From contig NC_092520.1 of the NCBI RefSeq assembly GCF_037038585.1, positions 193,296,604-193,360,603 of the forward strand: a stretch of 64,000 nucleotides of DNA, given 5' to 3'. The notes below the pieces were generated by a model that ran no database searches, was not told where the DNA came from, and saw only the letters and a list, made by a program, of their open reading frames with translations. The position numbers were made by a program, and so were the translations under genes. This DNA is from Patagioenas fasciata (Eukaryota; Chordata; Aves; Columbiformes; Columbidae). Below are positions 60,879 to 64,000 of this stretch, one piece after another (position 1 is the stretch's first letter; each line of letters opens with the position of its first letter).

Positions 60879-63800
60879 AATATAAATATGTATATCTGGG
60901 TCATTTCAGTCACTAGCAGAAGACGACATGGTGCCCTATCAGAACCAAAGATGTCAGATAAAGGGTGAAAAAGTATTGTAGAGCCCTTGCTTGTATCTTA
61001 ACCAAGAGACTTAAACCATTCGCGTAGTGTCCTACTTCTTGCGGTCTTTGCATTCCCATTATTGAGAGAAATTTCTTACAGAGGATTGCAGTAGCAGCGG
61101 TGCTTGGGCAGAATGAATCTCAGCTCCAGCTGCTTCCTGGTACAGCAGATCCATTGCTGCTCACACGAGGAGGGATCCTGAAACCCTTCTCGCCCCCCCT
61201 CCCCTTCAGAGATTGCTGAGACACAGGAGATCCTCCAGCATGATGTAAGGACGTTGCTCAGACATGTGGGCACACAGACAATCAGAATTTTCTGCACACA
61301 GAAAGTGCAATTTTAATAATTTTAAAGGATTTGAGGTTCTTTTTTAGCTGTTTGGGTTGCTCTCAGGTTATCTCTGTAACCACAGGGCAACAACCTTGCT
61401 TCCTAAAGGCTGATAATCAATCATCTGGCTGTTTATCTGCCCATCAGCCCCGCATAAAAATGTCAGAACACATTCGTAGTTGCAAGCAAATGAATAAAAG
61501 AGGTAGAAGCCTCAAAGATAATTAAGTTCCCAGGGGTTTCTGAGCATCAGTGACTTGAGATTCAAATTAGTTTTCCAACAGAGATGCAGGAGGAACCCAT
61601 CACCTCAGTAGCCACGCGGTGCAGGCAGCTCGCCTGCTGCTCTGGACCGGCAACAGCGGCTGCCACCTCTCGCCACCAATAAAAGATATCATGTCGGTCA
61701 TAAAAGAGAAACGGGAGATGAGGATATAGCAATGAGTGAGTCAGACACAAATCCACAGGAAACACGGCTTCATTAGTTCTGTTGCTTGTGGAACAAGGCG
61801 TTTTTAATAACAACAGTGGAAATTTGGCTCTTTTTTACAGGCCTCGAAGGTCTCTGAGGGTAGGAAGGATACTATGTATTGCTGCACCTTAGACAAAACT
61901 GAGAATTGACGGTGCTGGGAAAGGAAGGAGGAAGGGCACAGACCTTGCATCCAGTGTAAAAGATAATAACAGGCAGGGAAAAAAAAAACAGAAGGACGAC
62001 CAAAACAACGAATGGGTGATAACAAGGTGAAGAGAGAAAGAGGGAGTGCGGACGGAGGAAACAAGCAGGAAATTGAAGTCTGGACTAGAGTCCTATTCAC
62101 ATACAGTCCCATTATCTGTGCCCTTCACACTGGACAGGGAGCGAGCACGGCTGTGCCCCTTGAGCCACACACTCTGCATGTGTAAGTGCTAACTGGCAGG
62201 AAAGATCCCCGGGAGTCTGGGAAACTGTTAATCATTCGATCATTTACTTGTTTTCTAAGCAATTCTGCATTTAGGATTTGATTAGACCTCCTTTTATTTT
62301 TTCTTTCCTTTTTTGCTGGGTGGTGATAAGAGAGGGGAATAACCCTTCAGTTGCAAATAGCAGTTTTTGATGTGCAGCTGTTTATTTGGGTTGACTGAGG
62401 AGATATCTCCCTGTATCACATACTTCTCCACAGGGGTGAAGGACAATGTGCTGGCTCCAAGAGAAGGAAAGGCTAATGGGAGGCAGAAGACCATCTTGTG
62501 AACACTTTGCAGCTTCACAAGCGGACCAGGTGCTGAATTCAGCACTGAATTCAGTGACAGAAGTGCTGTGGCACACATTTGTGCCCCAGCTGGCAGAAGC
62601 ATGGGCCAACGTGTTAGGCTTGCTGCTTTAACACATCCACATGTGCCTGGCAGAACAGCAACTTGCAGAGGCTTAGCAGAGAAGACAGCTGTCCTGGGAT
62701 GGGATGCTGTGTGGCCACCTCGAGCTCTAGTTCGGCTTCATAATCCCTGTCACACTTGGCAAGGTCAAACGCACAGCAGGTAACTGATACAGACTGGATG
62801 AGCATTCAGCACGGCTTCACTTCACCAGCTCCTCTTTTGAATTAAATAAACTGTCACCATTGCTCTGGCTCTGTGCGTGTCCACAGGCAGGTTTCTAAAA
62901 AAAAAAGAAAAAGAGTTGTTATTAGGCCAGAGCAACAGGAGCTGGAAGAAACCGTTCCAGCCAGAAGGAACCATGTGTATTGGGAGAGGGCTAAGGCTCA
63001 AAGGCTCAGATTTACCCTGGGGACAGCCACCATGAGACCACAAAAGTACAGCAAGTACAGCCCTGGCCAGTGGCCTTTGGATGAAACAGTTGTGGGACCA
63101 TTACTGGGGCTGCCTCCCCCAGCAGGGTGAGCAGATCACTAGGTTTGAAGCAGGCTGGGTGGGGGGACAAGTTAAAGAGCCCTCAGCAAAAGCCCCTGGG
63201 GCAGAGTGTGCCGGGAGGCAAGGATTCACAGGCCAGGGCATGAGGAGAGCTGCCTGGCCGGTAATTCCAGGGCATTCTGCCAAAAGTTTGGGCACAACCT
63301 GGCCAGAAGCCCAGACGTTGAAAAAGCAACCTGGAAAGTGAGGTCTTACCAAGCCCATTAGCAGCCTGTGAGTTTCTCTGTCCTGGATCCCTCCCAGGGC
63401 TTGCAGGATGCATCTAACCCAATTTTCCTAGGGAAGTCCCACCTCCCTCTTCTTCAGATTTCCCTTCTCTCTTCCAGCAAGCAAAGAGGTACAGAGGGAG
63501 GATCCAGATCTTCTGAAACACTCTACAATTATGCCAGAGCTGCTCCTTCTCATCTTACAGTGACTCAGCCCAGTCAGGTGAAGAGCAGGAAGAAGGCAAA
63601 CAAACAAGGACAGGGCCTTCTGGTGGAGGTGAGCAAAAAATTTGGGACAGGCTGGTGAGACCCAGTCAGGACAGAGACTGCTTTCTAAGCACAACACAGA
63701 GGGAAAACCCCACAAAACACCATGTTACGTTTGAATGGTCCCAAATCACCACAAAGACTGTGGTGCCACTTAGCACAGACAAGGTCTGAAAGTCAGTTTT

Positions 63801-64000
63801 AACATCTCCTCCAACAGCCTCTCACTTTTTACCCTTGCCCAGGTTTTGGAGCTGATTTTTATTTATTTGGTATTTGTTGTCACTCTGAGATGCAATGACA
63901 ATATTTCAGCAGCTCCCAGGGTGTTAGGAAGTGTGGCTTTCTGACCAGCTCTCTTCTGTAGTTTCAGTGGGAAGCCAAATGCACACAGTATTTAATGAAG
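60879..64000. other. Stretch without recognised gene; GC-richer right end
   Basis: Nothing was identified. Base composition rises in G+C toward 63 kb. Several overlapping 60 to 100-codon open frames occur in opposite strands and frames (for example 63081-63341 plus and 63101-63358 minus), the pattern expected of stop-poor GC-rich noncoding DNA. I see no CpG-island-like density, promoter motif or splice-flanked frame that I would call. Confidence 0.5.

Noticed and set aside
63081..63413. Overlapping open frames on both strands at the right end
   Set aside because: Frames open simultaneously in opposite strands indicate GC-rich composition rather than coding.
1..64000. tRNA, rRNA, snRNA genes, bacterial-type operons, CRISPR arrays
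   Set aside because: No tRNA box A/B pair, no rRNA or snRNA words and no prokaryotic gene organisation were seen anywhere in the window.

Overview
This is vertebrate nuclear DNA, almost certainly from a bird and probably a neoavian. The evidence is a 5'-truncated CR1 LINE of the avian type at the left edge, an avian ERVL-type LTR at 5.9-6.8 kb, several much older CR1 fragments, and a scatter of ancient amniote SINE-like (MIR/L2-type) remnants. The base composition is AT-rich and CpG-poor, there are many short A-rich and GT/CA-rich simple repeats, and no long open reading frames. Everything here comes from reading the bases and recognising families from memory. No alignment was run.

I see no protein-coding gene I can name. 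The window reads as intergenic or intronic DNA. The longest open frames (171, 166, 157 and 136 codons) are explained by purine/pyrimidine skew, by overlap with an old CR1 copy, or have no visible support. The best candidate for coding sequence is a 141-bp exon-like block on the minus strand at 5465-5605, with a good splice acceptor, a donor and a coding-looking peptide of no known family. Two weaker exon-like blocks lie on the plus strand at 16265 and 44135.

Layout. 1-580: CR1, minus strand, carrying the end of the reverse-transcriptase domain. 0.6-5.9 kb: unique sequence, a MIR/L2-like tail and the exon candidate. 5.9-6.85 kb: an LTR interrupted by a retroviral pol fragment in the opposite orientation. 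6.85-20.8 kb: mostly unique, with a fossil palindromic repeat at 11.45 kb and a G-quadruplex motif at 14.15 kb. 20.86-20.98 kb: a CR1 3' end whose terminal repeat has become a CTATT microsatellite. 25.5 and 34.2 kb: two copies of an unnamed dispersed repeat. 30.2 and 33.3 kb: a pair of about 380-bp direct repeats, with two MIR/L2-like elements in the spacer between them. 38-43 kb: more MIR-like remnants and a GT-rich tract. 45.9-47.1 kb: two overlapping old CR1 fragments. 48-61 kb: MIR/L2-like tails, a second fossil palindromic repeat at 54.1 kb and an old CR1 3' end at 57.3 kb. 61-64 kb: a somewhat more GC-rich end with nothing identified.

No undescribed biological system is evident. The most worthwhile leads are the inverted pol fragment inside the LTR, the 30.2/33.3 kb repeat pair, the unnamed 25.5/34.2 kb repeat and the 5465-5605 exon candidate.
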